A DNA stretch of 64,000 nt from Vibrio panuliri. Lineage in GTDB: Bacteria; Pseudomonadota; Gammaproteobacteria; Enterobacterales; Vibrionaceae. This document shows positions 55,340 through 64,000 of this stretch, in pieces. Each line of letters begins with the position of its first letter. Position 1 is the stretch's first letter. Location: NCBI RefSeq assembly GCF_009938205.1, contig NZ_AP019654.1:1674001-1738000 (forward strand). Direction: 5' to 3'. Under the pieces are notes generated by a model, which searched no databases, was not told the origin of the DNA, and worked only from the letters and a program-made list of their open reading frames with translations. The position numbers and the translations under genes were made by a program.

Positions 55340-56272
55340 TTAAAGGTCGTCGTACACTCTAGTGACAGTGATGCTCCCAGGCACGATACCAACACCAAGA
55401 TCGACCCCTTTTTGCCGAAACTCTTCAGCAACGGCATTAGTCACCCTTGCCCTCACACCTTTAATGGGCTTTTTCGGTGTCGCAGTTGGGCGCTCAACTC
55501 CCACCACTTTAATATCACTCACAACCTTATCTTCAACCTTGAGACTAACGTCCATCGCATGATACCCCCTTGGGCATTGAAACCATGGCAATGGGATACG
55601 ATCTCTCTTTATACCCTTTTCCGGTGCTGGTATATGAATAATGACGCGTTTTTCATCTTGGGCGAAATCATAGCCACAGTTGGTTTTTGTGTTTGAACGA
55701 TTTTCAAACTCACCAACGTTGATCTCCTGAGCGACGCTTCCCAACTCAAGAATATGGTACTTTTGGTCTTTGTTAGCGCTCGGTTTGTCACTAAAAAGCA
55801 CTTCAATCACTTGTTCGTAGTATGAGTCAATAATCACTTCATCCAACTTTGTACTATCGACAAACTGCTTAAGCTTCGTTTCATCTTTTGTTTCAAGCGC
55901 TTTCCATACGTTTTCTTGGATAGTGTTTTTTGTTTTCGGATAGTTTTTTAAGTCCGGATCGTCCAACTCAGATATGATGCTATTTTTCAATAGATTAGAA
56001 TGCTCATCTGAACCAACTAATTGTGACACCATATGACTTTTTGGTAGCAAAGTATTTCGTATTCGTTTAGCAATATCTTCTGTCGAAAAGCCAATAATTA
56101 ACAAAAAGGAAAAAACCGTAGAAATAGCACCACCCCAAAGCAAAAATTGGCGAGATACGATTTTTTTACGGTCTTCGATTGCTTGGTCTATCCGCTCCTC
56201 GATTAACTTTTCCACTTCATCTTTTTGAAGTGCCATTTCGCTAATTAACGTTTTTATTTCTTCCCTTTCCAT
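55340..56272 (-). CDS. Unknown protein with one transmembrane segment
   Basis: A 310-residue protein. An acidic/basic coiled-coil start (about 1-40) is followed by one membrane segment (about 42-65, FLLWGGAISTVFSFLLIIGF) and a long polar part with no signal peptide. The C-terminal 80 residues are strand-rich (HAMDVSLKVEDKVVSDIKVV, GVGIVPGSITVTRVYDD). I recognise no family. The base composition is AT-rich beside core neighbours, and it stands alone between the peptidase terminator and the copper operon, so it may be a recent arrival. Confidence 0.6.
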   Translation of the reverse strand: MEREEIKTLISEMALQKDEVEKLIEERIDQAIEDRKKIVSRQFLLWGGAISTVFSFLLIIGFSTEDIAKRIRNTLLPKSHMVSQLVGSDEHSNLLKNSIISELDDPDLKNYPKTKNTIQENVWKALETKDETKLKQFVDSTKLDEVIIDSYYEQVIEVLFSDKPSANKDQKYHILELGSVAQEINVGEFENRSNTKTNCGYDFAQDEKRVIIHIPAPEKGIKRDRIPLPWFQCPRGYHAMDVSLKVEDKVVSDIKVVGVERPTATPKKPIKGVRARVTNAVAEEFRQKGVDLGVGIVPGSITVTRVYDDL

Positions 56273-56521
56273 CTATATTCCAAAGTTCTTCACTTTTGTT
56301 ATCTCGATACTAATGAGCACCAATTATTTCAGGCTCACTTGATTAAATCACTCACATGTCACTTTTATAAATATACTTGTTAGCTAATATTTCGCTTTGA
56401 ATAGGAGTAACTGAAACCGTGGAATTTCGCGAGTTTCATTGCTCACCACATTAGTATGCAACTAGGATGAAACACCTTATTAATTTGTGTTAACAACACA
56501 CAAATCGATGCGCCTTTTTTC

Positions 56522-56552
56522 TTGACCTTACCCTAGGGGTAAGGATTATGCT
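56522..56552 (+). promoter_or_regulatory. CueR/MerR-type copper-responsive promoter
   Basis: TTGACC (56522-56527) and TATGCT (56547-56552) are 19 bp apart. The spacer region holds the perfect dyad CCTTACCC-TAG-GGGTAAGG (56526-56544). A long spacer and a centred dyad of this kind are the mark of MerR-family activators, and the sequence is close to CueR sites (ACCTTCC...GGAAGGT). It would drive the efflux operon; no MerR-family gene is in the window. Confidence 0.85.
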
Positions 56553-56582
56553 CTGCCCGTTATCTTTTGAATTGGTTTCCAT

Positions 56583-56975
56583 ATGCACGCTAAACCTCTG
56601 CGTACAATTTGGTTGGTCTTACTTACGTCCATGACGCTCCTTGCGTCGAGCGTGGCGTCGAGTCAGATCCTTATGCCTTTTCAAATGCTCCAAATGAGTC
56701 AAGGCTCAACCAGTGACTGCGCCTCCGATATGTCAATGTCAGAGATGTCTTTAACATCGCATCATGTCGACAACACCGACCCAATCACTGGCTGTGCAGA
56801 CAACGATTCAGCACAATATGATTGTTGCGGCACAATTTGCATTCCTCACTTAGCGACACTGACAAGCATCTCTGTCGATAATTCCCCTGTTCTTGTTGCT
56901 TCTTCATATCCCGTTGAAGCGACCCGCAAAACCGTTAGATTGGCTCGCTCCCTCTATCGCCCACCCAACGCATAA
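56583..56975 (+). CDS. Exported Met/Cys/His-rich protein of the copper operon
   Basis: A 130-residue protein. A signal peptide (about 1-28) is followed by a Met-rich stretch (MPFQMLQMSQ, DMSMSEM), HH and several cysteines, with CCGTIC near residue 84-89, all good soft-metal ligands. It is first in the operon behind the CueR-type promoter. I do not recognise a named family; it could act as a periplasmic copper/silver chelator. The ribosome site is weak. Confidence 0.6.
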   Translation: MHAKPLRTIWLVLLTSMTLLASSVASSQILMPFQMLQMSQGSTSDCASDMSMSEMSLTSHHVDNTDPITGCADNDSAQYDCCGTICIPHLATLTSISVDNSPVLVASSYPVEATRKTVRLARSLYRPPNA

Positions 56976-57163
56976 CGTTCTATCCATCCGTTAGACACCT
57001 CGCGATACCTATTGTATTGCGATGCAACTATCACCAGTGATGGCGCCTTTAGCCATCAATAAAACCACCGCCAAATAGGCTATGCACAGTGTCATCTCGC
57101 ATAGTCAGGTCAAAGTACAACAAGGTTTATACTTTGCCGGCGTGGTATGAAATGGATTGAATT

Positions 57164-58519
57164 GTGAAAACAAAATACCACCAAATTGCGCTAAGCCTTG
57201 TTTTGGCTTTAAGCGCGGTGAGCTCTGTGAATGCACGCGGTATCGAACCACCACCAGCGATGACGACACAGTCACCAACATCTCTTGAGCAGATCATTGC
57301 CATTGCCCTTAGCAATGATGCCAGTCGTGCACAATTAATCGCTCAATCGAATGCAACCTTAAGCAGCGGACAAGCGAAAGCAACACTGATGGATCCAACC
57401 ATTAAGTTGGGCGTGGGTGGCATGCCCGTTGATAGTTTCCGCCTTGATCAAGACCCAATGAGTAATATTTCTCTTGGTGTGATGCAAAAGTTTGATCGCG
57501 GCGACACCATTGAACTGCAACAGACTCAGGCAGAACAACAGGCCGAAGTCGTCTTGCAACAAGCAGACTCACGCGCTCAAGACATCACCACAACCGTGAC
57601 AGCTTTGTGGCTTGAGCTAGGTTATAACCAAAAAGTCAACGCTCTACTCAATAAACAAAAGCAATGGTTAGAGCAGCTAATTGCGAGCCTCGATAGCAAC
57701 TATTCACTAGGTTTGAGTGAGTCGCAAGATGTCATATCAGCACAATTAAAGCTCAGCCAACTCGAGCAAAAACTGGTTAGCAACCAACAGATGCAAGCCA
57801 AAATAAGCGCACAGCTTTCTGAATGGCTAGGAAGCAACTGGCTCGAACAAACCAATCAAATTCTCGCTTCAAATCAGCTCCACTGGGATAATTTGGAGAG
57901 CCTACTGACGCAAGCTAAAGACGCTCAAGCACGCTACCAACTACTGCTAAAACACCCAACAATCAAGGCGATTGACTCTTCTTTAGCGAGTGCCGAGACC
58001 CAAGTCTCTATCGCAGAAGAGGCCTATGCACCGCAGTTTGGTGTCGAAGTTATGTACGCCCATCGGCAAGCAAACAATATGCGTGGTGAGCCCGCGCCGG
58101 ATATGGTCAGCGCGTATCTCACCATGGATATTCCCCTCTTCACTGGCAGCAAACAGGACAAAGCCTTGGAAGCGGCACAGTACCAAGTGGGGGCGGCTAA
58201 ATCTCAACGTGATGCGTGGCTTTACCGAATGGAAGCGCAGCTGTCAGCCTTGCTATCAGATCGTCAGCATATTCAACAGCGAATAACTCTCTATACCAAT
58301 CACTTACTCAAACAAGCTCGCGCTCAACGCGATGCGATAGAAAGAGGCTATCAAACCAATCGAGCAGGTTTTAGTGACATTGTCACGTCATCCATCACTG
58401 AGATTTCCCTTGAGTTGGAGCGTGAGCGCCTTATTACGGATCTCAATCTCACCAACAACCAAATCGCCAGCCTTGTTGGCATCTACCAATCTGCTGACTA
58501 TTCGCTAAGCCGTCGCTAG
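57164..58519 (+). CDS. TolC-family outer membrane factor (CusC-like)
   Basis: A 451-residue TolC-type protein with a signal peptide (about 1-25, ending NARG) and two long helical, coiled-coil-rich repeats. It would form the outer-membrane channel of the tripartite metal pump. The start is a GTG at 57164 after a weak GGATTG site. Only 9 bases separate it from the adaptor gene. It lacks a lipobox, which sets it apart from E. coli CusC. Confidence 0.88.
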   Translation: MKTKYHQIALSLVLALSAVSSVNARGIEPPPAMTTQSPTSLEQIIAIALSNDASRAQLIAQSNATLSSGQAKATLMDPTIKLGVGGMPVDSFRLDQDPMSNISLGVMQKFDRGDTIELQQTQAEQQAEVVLQQADSRAQDITTTVTALWLELGYNQKVNALLNKQKQWLEQLIASLDSNYSLGLSESQDVISAQLKLSQLEQKLVSNQQMQAKISAQLSEWLGSNWLEQTNQILASNQLHWDNLESLLTQAKDAQARYQLLLKHPTIKAIDSSLASAETQVSIAEEAYAPQFGVEVMYAHRQANNMRGEPAPDMVSAYLTMDIPLFTGSKQDKALEAAQYQVGAAKSQRDAWLYRMEAQLSALLSDRQHIQQRITLYTNHLLKQARAQRDAIERGYQTNRAGFSDIVTSSITEISLELERERLITDLNLTNNQIASLVGIYQSADYSLSRR

Positions 58520-58528
58520 GAAAACAGA

Positions 58529-60229
58529 ATGAAAACATTTAACGTTGCTACCCTTGCTCTATTAATCGGTAGTGGAATTGGCTTTGCCGCGAACCATTGG
58601 ATGACTGCAAATAGCCAACATACGCCGCTAAATACTCAAGCCTCCTCCGACGAGCCGCTCTATTGGGTCGCCCCAATGGACCCGAACTACAAACGAGATA
58701 AACCGGGTAAATCGCCGATGGGCATGGATCTCATTCCTGTTTATGCTGAGGATGCCAAAGGTGAAACTCAAGTCCAAGGTACGGTAACTATCTCACCCGC
58801 GGTAGAAAACAATCTTGGCGTGAAAACCGATATAGTGAAGCTTCAGCCACTACAACCAATCATCGATGCGGTCGGCTATATCGCATTTGATGAAAGTACC
58901 TTGTGGCAAACTAACGTCCGCACCAGTGGTTGGGTTGAAAAACTCAATGTCGATGCCGTAGGAGAGAAAGTGTCACGCGGCGACATTCTGTTCACTTTCT
59001 ACTCACCAGATTTAGTCAAAGCGCAGGAAGAGTTGCTTAATGCCAAACGAACTGGGCGCAAAAATCTAATCTTCGCCGCAAAAGATAGACTAAAGGCGTT
59101 AGGCGTTGACTCATCACAAATTGAGCAAATCTATCGCTCAGGAAAAGCCAAACAAAATATCGAGATTAAAGCACTCGCTGACGGAGTCATTGCCAAGCTC
59201 AATATCCGCGAAGGCGGATATTTATCTCCGGCACAAACCGTTATTAGTGCCGGACCTCTTAACCATGTCTGGGTCGATGTGGAGCTGTTTGAGCGTCAAT
59301 CCCACTGGATAAAAGCAGGCAGTCAAGCTGAGATGCGTTTGGATGCCATTCCTGGTCAAACATGGCAAGGCAATGTGGATTACGTTTATCCAATTCTAGA
59401 CCCTGCCACCCGCACACTTCGTGTACGACTTAAATTTGATAACCCTAATGGCGCACTGAAACCCAATATGTTTGCGCAAATTGCACTAAAACCCGTAAGC
59501 GAGCAACCCGTTTTAACTATCCCTAGTTCAGCGGTCATTCGCTCAGGTGGTATGAGCCGCGTGGTGCTTGCCCTAGGGGATGGTCAATATCGTTCAGCGC
59601 GTATCACTGTCGCCCGAGAGGCAGGAGACCGAGTTGAGGTAAAACAAGGGTTGCAAGAAGGCGATCGCATTGTCACCTCAGCGCAATTTATGCTCGACTC
59701 AGAATCAAGCCAAAGCGCCGATCTATCCAGAATAAACGGTGTAACCGTTCATGCAGAAAGTGCTTGGGCTCTCGGTACGATCAGCGATGTCATGCTTGAT
59801 CACCGTATGTTGACCATCAATCACCAACCAGTAGCGAAATGGAACTGGCCCGGCATGACGATGAACTTCACCGTTGCAGACAACGTTGACATCCGCCCGC
59901 TAAAACAAGGCGCGACCATTGAGTTTGAAATGGTTAAAACGCCTCAAGGTCAATATCAGATTACTGCCGTTAAAGCTGCAAATGGCGCAATTAATCAAAT
60001 GTGGGTTGAAGGCACTATCACCATGCTGATGGCAGATTTTGACATGATCACCTTGTCTCACCAAGCCGTGCCTGATTGGCAATGGCAAGCGGGAGAGCAA
60101 AACTTTTCGCTTAGTGACAACTTTGATCTCTCACCATTTAGTGAGGGCCAAAACGTACGGTTTCTAGTTGAAAACAATGCTGGCGAATGGACGCTCAAAC
60201 AAATTGAAGCATTAGGAGGTCAACAATGA
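58529..60229 (+). CDS. CusB-like adaptor with two fused CusF-like domains
   Basis: A 566-residue periplasmic adaptor for the metal RND pump. An N-terminal membrane anchor is followed by a heavy-metal-binding motif (VAPMDPNYKRDKPGKSPMGM, about 47-66), then the lipoyl/hairpin/barrel adaptor core to about 400. Two CusF-type domains follow. The first (about 407-485) keeps the metal ligands His, Trp and two Met (NHQPVAKWNWPGMTMNF). The second (about 491-566) keeps His and Trp (SHQAVPDWQWQAGEQNF), but the MTM pair is gone. In E. coli CusF is a separate protein. It overlaps cusA by 4 bases. Confidence 0.9.
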   Translation: MKTFNVATLALLIGSGIGFAANHWMTANSQHTPLNTQASSDEPLYWVAPMDPNYKRDKPGKSPMGMDLIPVYAEDAKGETQVQGTVTISPAVENNLGVKTDIVKLQPLQPIIDAVGYIAFDESTLWQTNVRTSGWVEKLNVDAVGEKVSRGDILFTFYSPDLVKAQEELLNAKRTGRKNLIFAAKDRLKALGVDSSQIEQIYRSGKAKQNIEIKALADGVIAKLNIREGGYLSPAQTVISAGPLNHVWVDVELFERQSHWIKAGSQAEMRLDAIPGQTWQGNVDYVYPILDPATRTLRVRLKFDNPNGALKPNMFAQIALKPVSEQPVLTIPSSAVIRSGGMSRVVLALGDGQYRSARITVAREAGDRVEVKQGLQEGDRIVTSAQFMLDSESSQSADLSRINGVTVHAESAWALGTISDVMLDHRMLTINHQPVAKWNWPGMTMNFTVADNVDIRPLKQGATIEFEMVKTPQGQYQITAVKAANGAINQMWVEGTITMLMADFDMITLSHQAVPDWQWQAGEQNFSLSDNFDLSPFSEGQNVRFLVENNAGEWTLKQIEALGGQQ

Positions 60230-63200
60230 TTGGTGCAATTATTCGTTGGTCCATCAATAACCGATTCCTGGTGTTGGTTGCCTCTGTATTGCTCACCTTG
60301 GCAGGTTTATATAGTGTCAAGCAAACACCAGTTGACGCGATCCCTGATCTGTCTGACGTGCAGGTTATCATTAAAACCAATTATCCGGGTCAAGCGCCAC
60401 AAGTAGTCGAAGACCAAGTGACCTATCCACTGACCACCGCGATGTTAGCTGTGCCTGGCGCAGAGACGGTTCGCGGCTACTCGTTTTTTGGTGACTCTTA
60501 TGTCTACATCATTTTTGATGATGACACGGATATGTACTGGGCGCGTTCACGTGTACTTGAGTACTTAAGCCAAGTCGCACCAAACCTACCCTCACAAGCA
60601 AAACCAACACTGGGTCCTGATGCCACAGGGGTTGGCTGGATCTTTAGCTATGTGTTGCAGGATAAAACAGGCAAACATGACTTAGCAGAACTTAGAAGCC
60701 TACAAGATTGGTTTTTAAAGTATGAACTACAAACCGTTGCAGGCGTATCTGAAGTGGCAACAGTGGGGGGTATGGTCAAGCAGTATCAAGTGCAAATTGA
60801 TCCGGCAAAATTACGTGCCTATAACCTTACCCTGCAACAAGTTAATGCAGCTATCAGTAATGGCAATCAAGAGACGGGCGCTTCGGTTATTGAAGTGGCA
60901 GAAGCGGAGCACATGGTGCGAACTTCGGGTTACCTAACCAGCATTGATGATTTACGTGCATTGCCATTGAAAGTAACCCAAAGTGGTACGCCACTGTTAC
61001 TTGGCGATATTGCAGACATCAATCTAGGGCCACAGATGCGCCGCGGGATCTCTGAGTTTAATGGCGAAGGAGAAGCCGTCGGTGGGGTTATCGTTATGCG
61101 CTTTGGCGAAAACGCTAGCCAAGTCATCGACAATGTAAAAGCCAAACTCAGTGAACTCCAACGTGGTTTACCGCAAGGGGTAGAGATTGTCACCACCTAC
61201 GACCGTTCAACATTGATCAATTCAGCCGTCGATAATCTATGGAAAAAATTAGCGGAAGAATTTATCGTCGTCGCAGTGGTTTGTGTGCTGTTTTTATTCC
61301 ATATTCGTTCTTCTTTAGTCATCGCGATCAGCCTGCCAATTGGCATCTTATCTGCCTTTATCGTCATGCACTGGCAAGGCATCAACGCTAATATCATGTC
61401 ATTAGGTGGTATCGCTATAGCCATTGGAGCGATGGTAGATGGCGCGATAGTAATGATAGAAAACGTTCATAAACATATTGAACGTACACCACTCAACGAC
61501 AAAAACCGTTGGGAGGTAATTGGCAAGGCGGCAGAAGAAGTGGGCGCGCCACTGTTCTTTTCTCTGCTCATTATTACCTTAAGCTTTGTTCCGGTATTCG
61601 CCCTGCAAGGACAAGAAGGCAAAATGTTTTCGCCACTTGCGTTTACCAAAACCTATGCCATGGCGGCAGCGGCGGGCTTAGCCATTACTTTAGTTCCGGT
61701 GCTGATGGGATATTTTATCCGTGGTCGCGTTTTGCCTGAGCATAAAAACCCAATCAATAGAGGCCTAGTGGCTCTATATCGTCCGCTGCTTAATCTCAGC
61801 TTACGCTATCCTAAAAGTATTATCGCGCTGGCACTCGCATTATTGGCCTCGTCCTACTATCCAACTCAGCAGTTAGGTAGTGAGTTCATTCCTCCTTTGG
61901 ATGAAGGCGATCTGATGTACATGCCAACTACCTACCCTGGTATTTCTATTGGTAAAGCGCGTGAACTGCTACAGCAAACCAATAAGCTGATCAAAACTGT
62001 GCCCGAGGTAAAAACGGTATGGGGCAAAATTGGTCGTGCTGAAACCGCCACAGACCCTGCTCCTCTCACCATGATTGAAACGACCATTCAACTTAAACCG
62101 AGAGATCAATGGCGCGAAGGTGTCACCACAGAATCGCTGCGCAAAGAGTTTGATCAATTAGTCCAGTTCCCCGGACTCACTAACGCTTGGGTTATGCCAA
62201 TTAAAACGCGTATCGATATGCTCGCAACCGGTATCAAGACGCCAATTGGCATTAAGATTTCAGGCCCAGATCTTAAGCAAATTGAACGAATTGGCGCTCA
62301 GATAGAACCTATTCTTAATCCTATTCGCGGGACAACGTCGGTATATGCTGAACGGGTGGCTGGCGGTCGCTATGTGACGATTGATATCAAACGACGTCAA
62401 GCGGCTCGTTATGGCCTGAACATCAAAGATATTCAACAGGTCATTGCCACCGCGGTAGGCGGAATGAAAGTGGGTGAAACCGTAGAAGGATTGGAGCGAT
62501 ACCCGATCAACGTTCGCTACCCACAGGATTATCGTAATTCAGTGGTCAAGCTACAAAACTTGCCTTTAGTTACGCCTAATGGTGCTCGCATCGCATTGGC
62601 TGATGTCGCAGACGTACGCTATGAAGACGGTCCACCGATGATAAAAACAGAGAATGCGCGACCAAATGGTTGGGTGTTTGTTGATATCGAAGGTCGAGAT
62701 CTTGGCTCCTATGTAGTGGAAGCACAACAAGCCGTCGCTGACCAACTTGAGCTGCCGGCTGGCTACTCGCTAACTTGGTCTGGGCAATATGAGTACATGG
62801 AACGCGCCAAGCAGCGTTTATCGGTTGTCCTACCGATTACATTGGCCATCATCGTTCTACTGCTCTACCTCAGCTTCCGCCGCATCGGTGAAGTGATGAT
62901 CATCATGTCCACCCTACCCTTAGCAATGGTCGGAGGCTTGTGGCTCATGTACTTGCTTGGCTTTAATTTTTCGATCGCAGTGGGTGTTGGTTTTATCGCC
63001 CTCGCCGGTGTCGCAGTCGAAATTGGCGTGATTATGCTGGTATACCTCAATCAAGCATGGGATCAACATAAGCAAGCCGCGCGCGAGTCTCAGCAACAAC
63101 TCTCATCCACCGAGTTAGATCATGCGATTAGCCAAGGCGCAGGACTGCGCGTCCGTCCCGTAATGATGACAGTAAGTACGGTAATCATTGGGTTGATTCC

Positions 63201-63363
63201 AATTATGTACGGCCATGGCACAGGCTCAGAAGTGATGCAGCGCATCGCTGCCCCAATGATTGGCGGCATGGCGTCCGCTCTTGTGCTCACGCTATTGGTA
63301 TTACCGGCAATTTTCAAACTGTGGAAGCAACTTGAACTTAAACAACCTAAACAGAATCAATAA
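60226..63363 (+). CDS. cusA: CusA-like heavy-metal RND efflux pump
   Basis: A 1045-residue inner-membrane pump of the heavy-metal RND group, with 12 membrane segments and two large periplasmic loops. GRAETATDPAPLTMIETTIQ near residue 601-620 is typical of the Cu+/Ag+ branch, and the proton-relay acid lies in AIGAMVDGAIVMIENVHKH (about residue 405). It would export Cu(I)/Ag(I) from periplasm and cytoplasm through the adaptor and channel encoded just upstream. Confidence 0.92.
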   Translation: MIGAIIRWSINNRFLVLVASVLLTLAGLYSVKQTPVDAIPDLSDVQVIIKTNYPGQAPQVVEDQVTYPLTTAMLAVPGAETVRGYSFFGDSYVYIIFDDDTDMYWARSRVLEYLSQVAPNLPSQAKPTLGPDATGVGWIFSYVLQDKTGKHDLAELRSLQDWFLKYELQTVAGVSEVATVGGMVKQYQVQIDPAKLRAYNLTLQQVNAAISNGNQETGASVIEVAEAEHMVRTSGYLTSIDDLRALPLKVTQSGTPLLLGDIADINLGPQMRRGISEFNGEGEAVGGVIVMRFGENASQVIDNVKAKLSELQRGLPQGVEIVTTYDRSTLINSAVDNLWKKLAEEFIVVAVVCVLFLFHIRSSLVIAISLPIGILSAFIVMHWQGINANIMSLGGIAIAIGAMVDGAIVMIENVHKHIERTPLNDKNRWEVIGKAAEEVGAPLFFSLLIITLSFVPVFALQGQEGKMFSPLAFTKTYAMAAAAGLAITLVPVLMGYFIRGRVLPEHKNPINRGLVALYRPLLNLSLRYPKSIIALALALLASSYYPTQQLGSEFIPPLDEGDLMYMPTTYPGISIGKARELLQQTNKLIKTVPEVKTVWGKIGRAETATDPAPLTMIETTIQLKPRDQWREGVTTESLRKEFDQLVQFPGLTNAWVMPIKTRIDMLATGIKTPIGIKISGPDLKQIERIGAQIEPILNPIRGTTSVYAERVAGGRYVTIDIKRRQAARYGLNIKDIQQVIATAVGGMKVGETVEGLERYPINVRYPQDYRNSVVKLQNLPLVTPNGARIALADVADVRYEDGPPMIKTENARPNGWVFVDIEGRDLGSYVVEAQQAVADQLELPAGYSLTWSGQYEYMERAKQRLSVVLPITLAIIVLLLYLSFRRIGEVMIIMSTLPLAMVGGLWLMYLLGFNFSIAVGVGFIALAGVAVEIGVIMLVYLNQAWDQHKQAARESQQQLSSTELDHAISQGAGLRVRPVMMTVSTVIIGLIPIMYGHGTGSEVMQRIAAPMIGGMASALVLTLLVLPAIFKLWKQLELKQPKQNQ

Positions 63364-63373
63364 CAAGGAAACT

Positions 63374-63868
63374 ATGATGAATAAAGCACTACTTCTTATG
63401 CTCAGCTTAGCCTCAACGGCAACATTCGCGAGCGGCGAAATGAACCATATGGACCATAGTAAAATGGATCACAACATGATGACCATGTCATCTACGTCAG
63501 CGGTAGGAATGCCTGCTATGGGTGCAAAAGCCGATAAAGTGGTTCATGTTATCTTGAGCGATAACCAGCCTGTTAAGTTTAAAAAACAGGTAGAGATTGC
63601 CCCTAACGATGTGGTGCAGTTTGTAGTGATGAATACCGGCAAACATCCCCATGAATTCGCAATTGGCTCACAGGGAGAAATAATCAAACATCAGCAGATG
63701 ATGGAACAAATGATAGGAATGGAGCACGATACTGACAGCTCAATCATCGTTGAGGCGAAAAAAGCACGTCAGTTTACTTGGCATTTCCACGGGGAAAATC
63801 AAGTCACTATCAACTGCACCATGTCAGGACACTCCCACGCGAACCAACCAATAGAGTTGAGTTTATAG
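63374..63868 (+). CDS. Cupredoxin-type copper-resistance protein (CopI-like)
   Basis: A 164-residue periplasmic protein. A signal peptide (ending TFASG) is followed by a Met/His-rich segment (MNHMDHSKMDHNMM), likely to bind copper, and a cupredoxin domain with HPHEF and TINCTMSGHSHAN, which supply the His, Cys and His ligands of a type 1 copper site. Similar proteins (CopI) protect the periplasm from copper. AAGGA precedes the ATG; a second ATG follows at once. Last gene of the operon. Confidence 0.85.
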   Translation: MMNKALLLMLSLASTATFASGEMNHMDHSKMDHNMMTMSSTSAVGMPAMGAKADKVVHVILSDNQPVKFKKQVEIAPNDVVQFVVMNTGKHPHEFAIGSQGEIIKHQQMMEQMIGMEHDTDSSIIVEAKKARQFTWHFHGENQVTINCTMSGHSHANQPIELSL

Positions 63869-63890
63869 CGGCTTAGCTTGACGTTTATTT

Positions 63891-63919
63891 GGCCTATCCT
63901 ATTTGAATGCGGATAGGCC
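63891..63919. terminator. Terminator after the copper operon
   Basis: GGCCTATCC / GGATAGGCC with an 11-base loop and TATTT after it. It lies between the convergent operon and the gene at the right edge. Confidence 0.88.
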
Positions 63920-63936
63920 TATTTCATTGATATTGC

Positions 63937-64000
63937 CTACTTATCAAGTAGCTGAGGCCAGTTTGCATCCGCTTTCATCACATTGCCGGACACATCTTCC
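63937..64000 (-). CDS. 3' end of an unidentified minus-strand gene
   Basis: The minus strand reads 20 codons ending VMKADANWPQLLDK and TAG at 63937. The codon choice and the terminator just beyond the stop support a real gene running in from the right. Too little is visible to name it. Confidence 0.5.
   Translation of the reverse strand, partial: EDVSGNVMKADANWPQLLDK

Noticed and set aside
1..64000. CRISPR arrays, insertion sequences, rRNA genes
   Set aside because: No regularly spaced short repeats, transposase frames or rRNA-like sequence found on reading both strands.

Overview
The window is chromosomal DNA of a Vibrio-type gammaproteobacterium. This rests on four things: a complete syp (symbiosis polysaccharide) locus in the Vibrio gene order, norM beside riboflavin synthase, families typical of Vibrio (DUF3802, DUF3080, DUF3334, an exported ATP-dependent DNA ligase), and a T6SS VgrG/PAAR module. 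The species cannot be fixed from sequence alone.

Layout. 1-6144 is ordinary core: the end of a DUF3802 gene, a fructosamine-kinase-family gene, a small CPXCG protein, ribE divergent from norM, a DUF3080 lipoprotein and the exported DNA ligase. 6263-7690 holds an orphan glycosyltransferase, a clear paralogue of SypN, behind a SypG-like enhancer box and a sigma-54-like promoter. 7786-8080 is a two-gene tRNA-Val operon. 8245-10117 holds an orphan FlaG-domain protein and a lipoprotein joining a SYLF-like domain to a beta-barrel-like C-terminus. 10495-22674, all on the minus strand, is an auxiliary T6SS module: VgrG, a DUF4123 adaptor, a 1274-residue LysM effector candidate, and four mosaic copies of a lipoprotein (probable immunity) alternating with three intact PAAR genes and one PAAR remnant.

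23037-41940 is the syp locus: sypABCD, a stand-alone HPt gene, sypGH, sypIJKL, sypMNO and sypPQR. Each of the four operons starts with a TTCTCA-N3-palindrome box followed 68-80 bp later by a sigma-54-like -24/-12 element, which fits control by the SypG encoded inside the locus. sypE and sypF, which lie between sypD and sypG in Vibrio fischeri, are absent; the HPt gene occupies their place. The fifth box/promoter pair, with the same spacing as at sypA, lies before the orphan SypN paralogue at 6605 and suggests a fifth member of the regulon.

41961-55241 returns to core genes: a methyltransferase-like membrane protein, the D-2-hydroxyglutarate dehydrogenase YdiJ, DUF3334 and DUF2786 proteins, an OmpA lipoprotein, a Sel1/J-domain membrane protein, a small Cys-rich protein, the tyrosine/homogentisate degradation operon (hppD-hmgA-fah-maiA) and a PepT-like peptidase. 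After an unknown membrane protein (55340-56272), 56522-63868 is a copper/silver efflux operon behind a CueR-type promoter: a Met/Cys-rich exported protein, TolC-type outer membrane factor, adaptor with two CusF-like domains, CusA-type pump and a cupredoxin. The last bases hold the 3' end of a minus-strand gene.

All boundaries and family calls come from reading the sequence; no database search or computed alignment was available.
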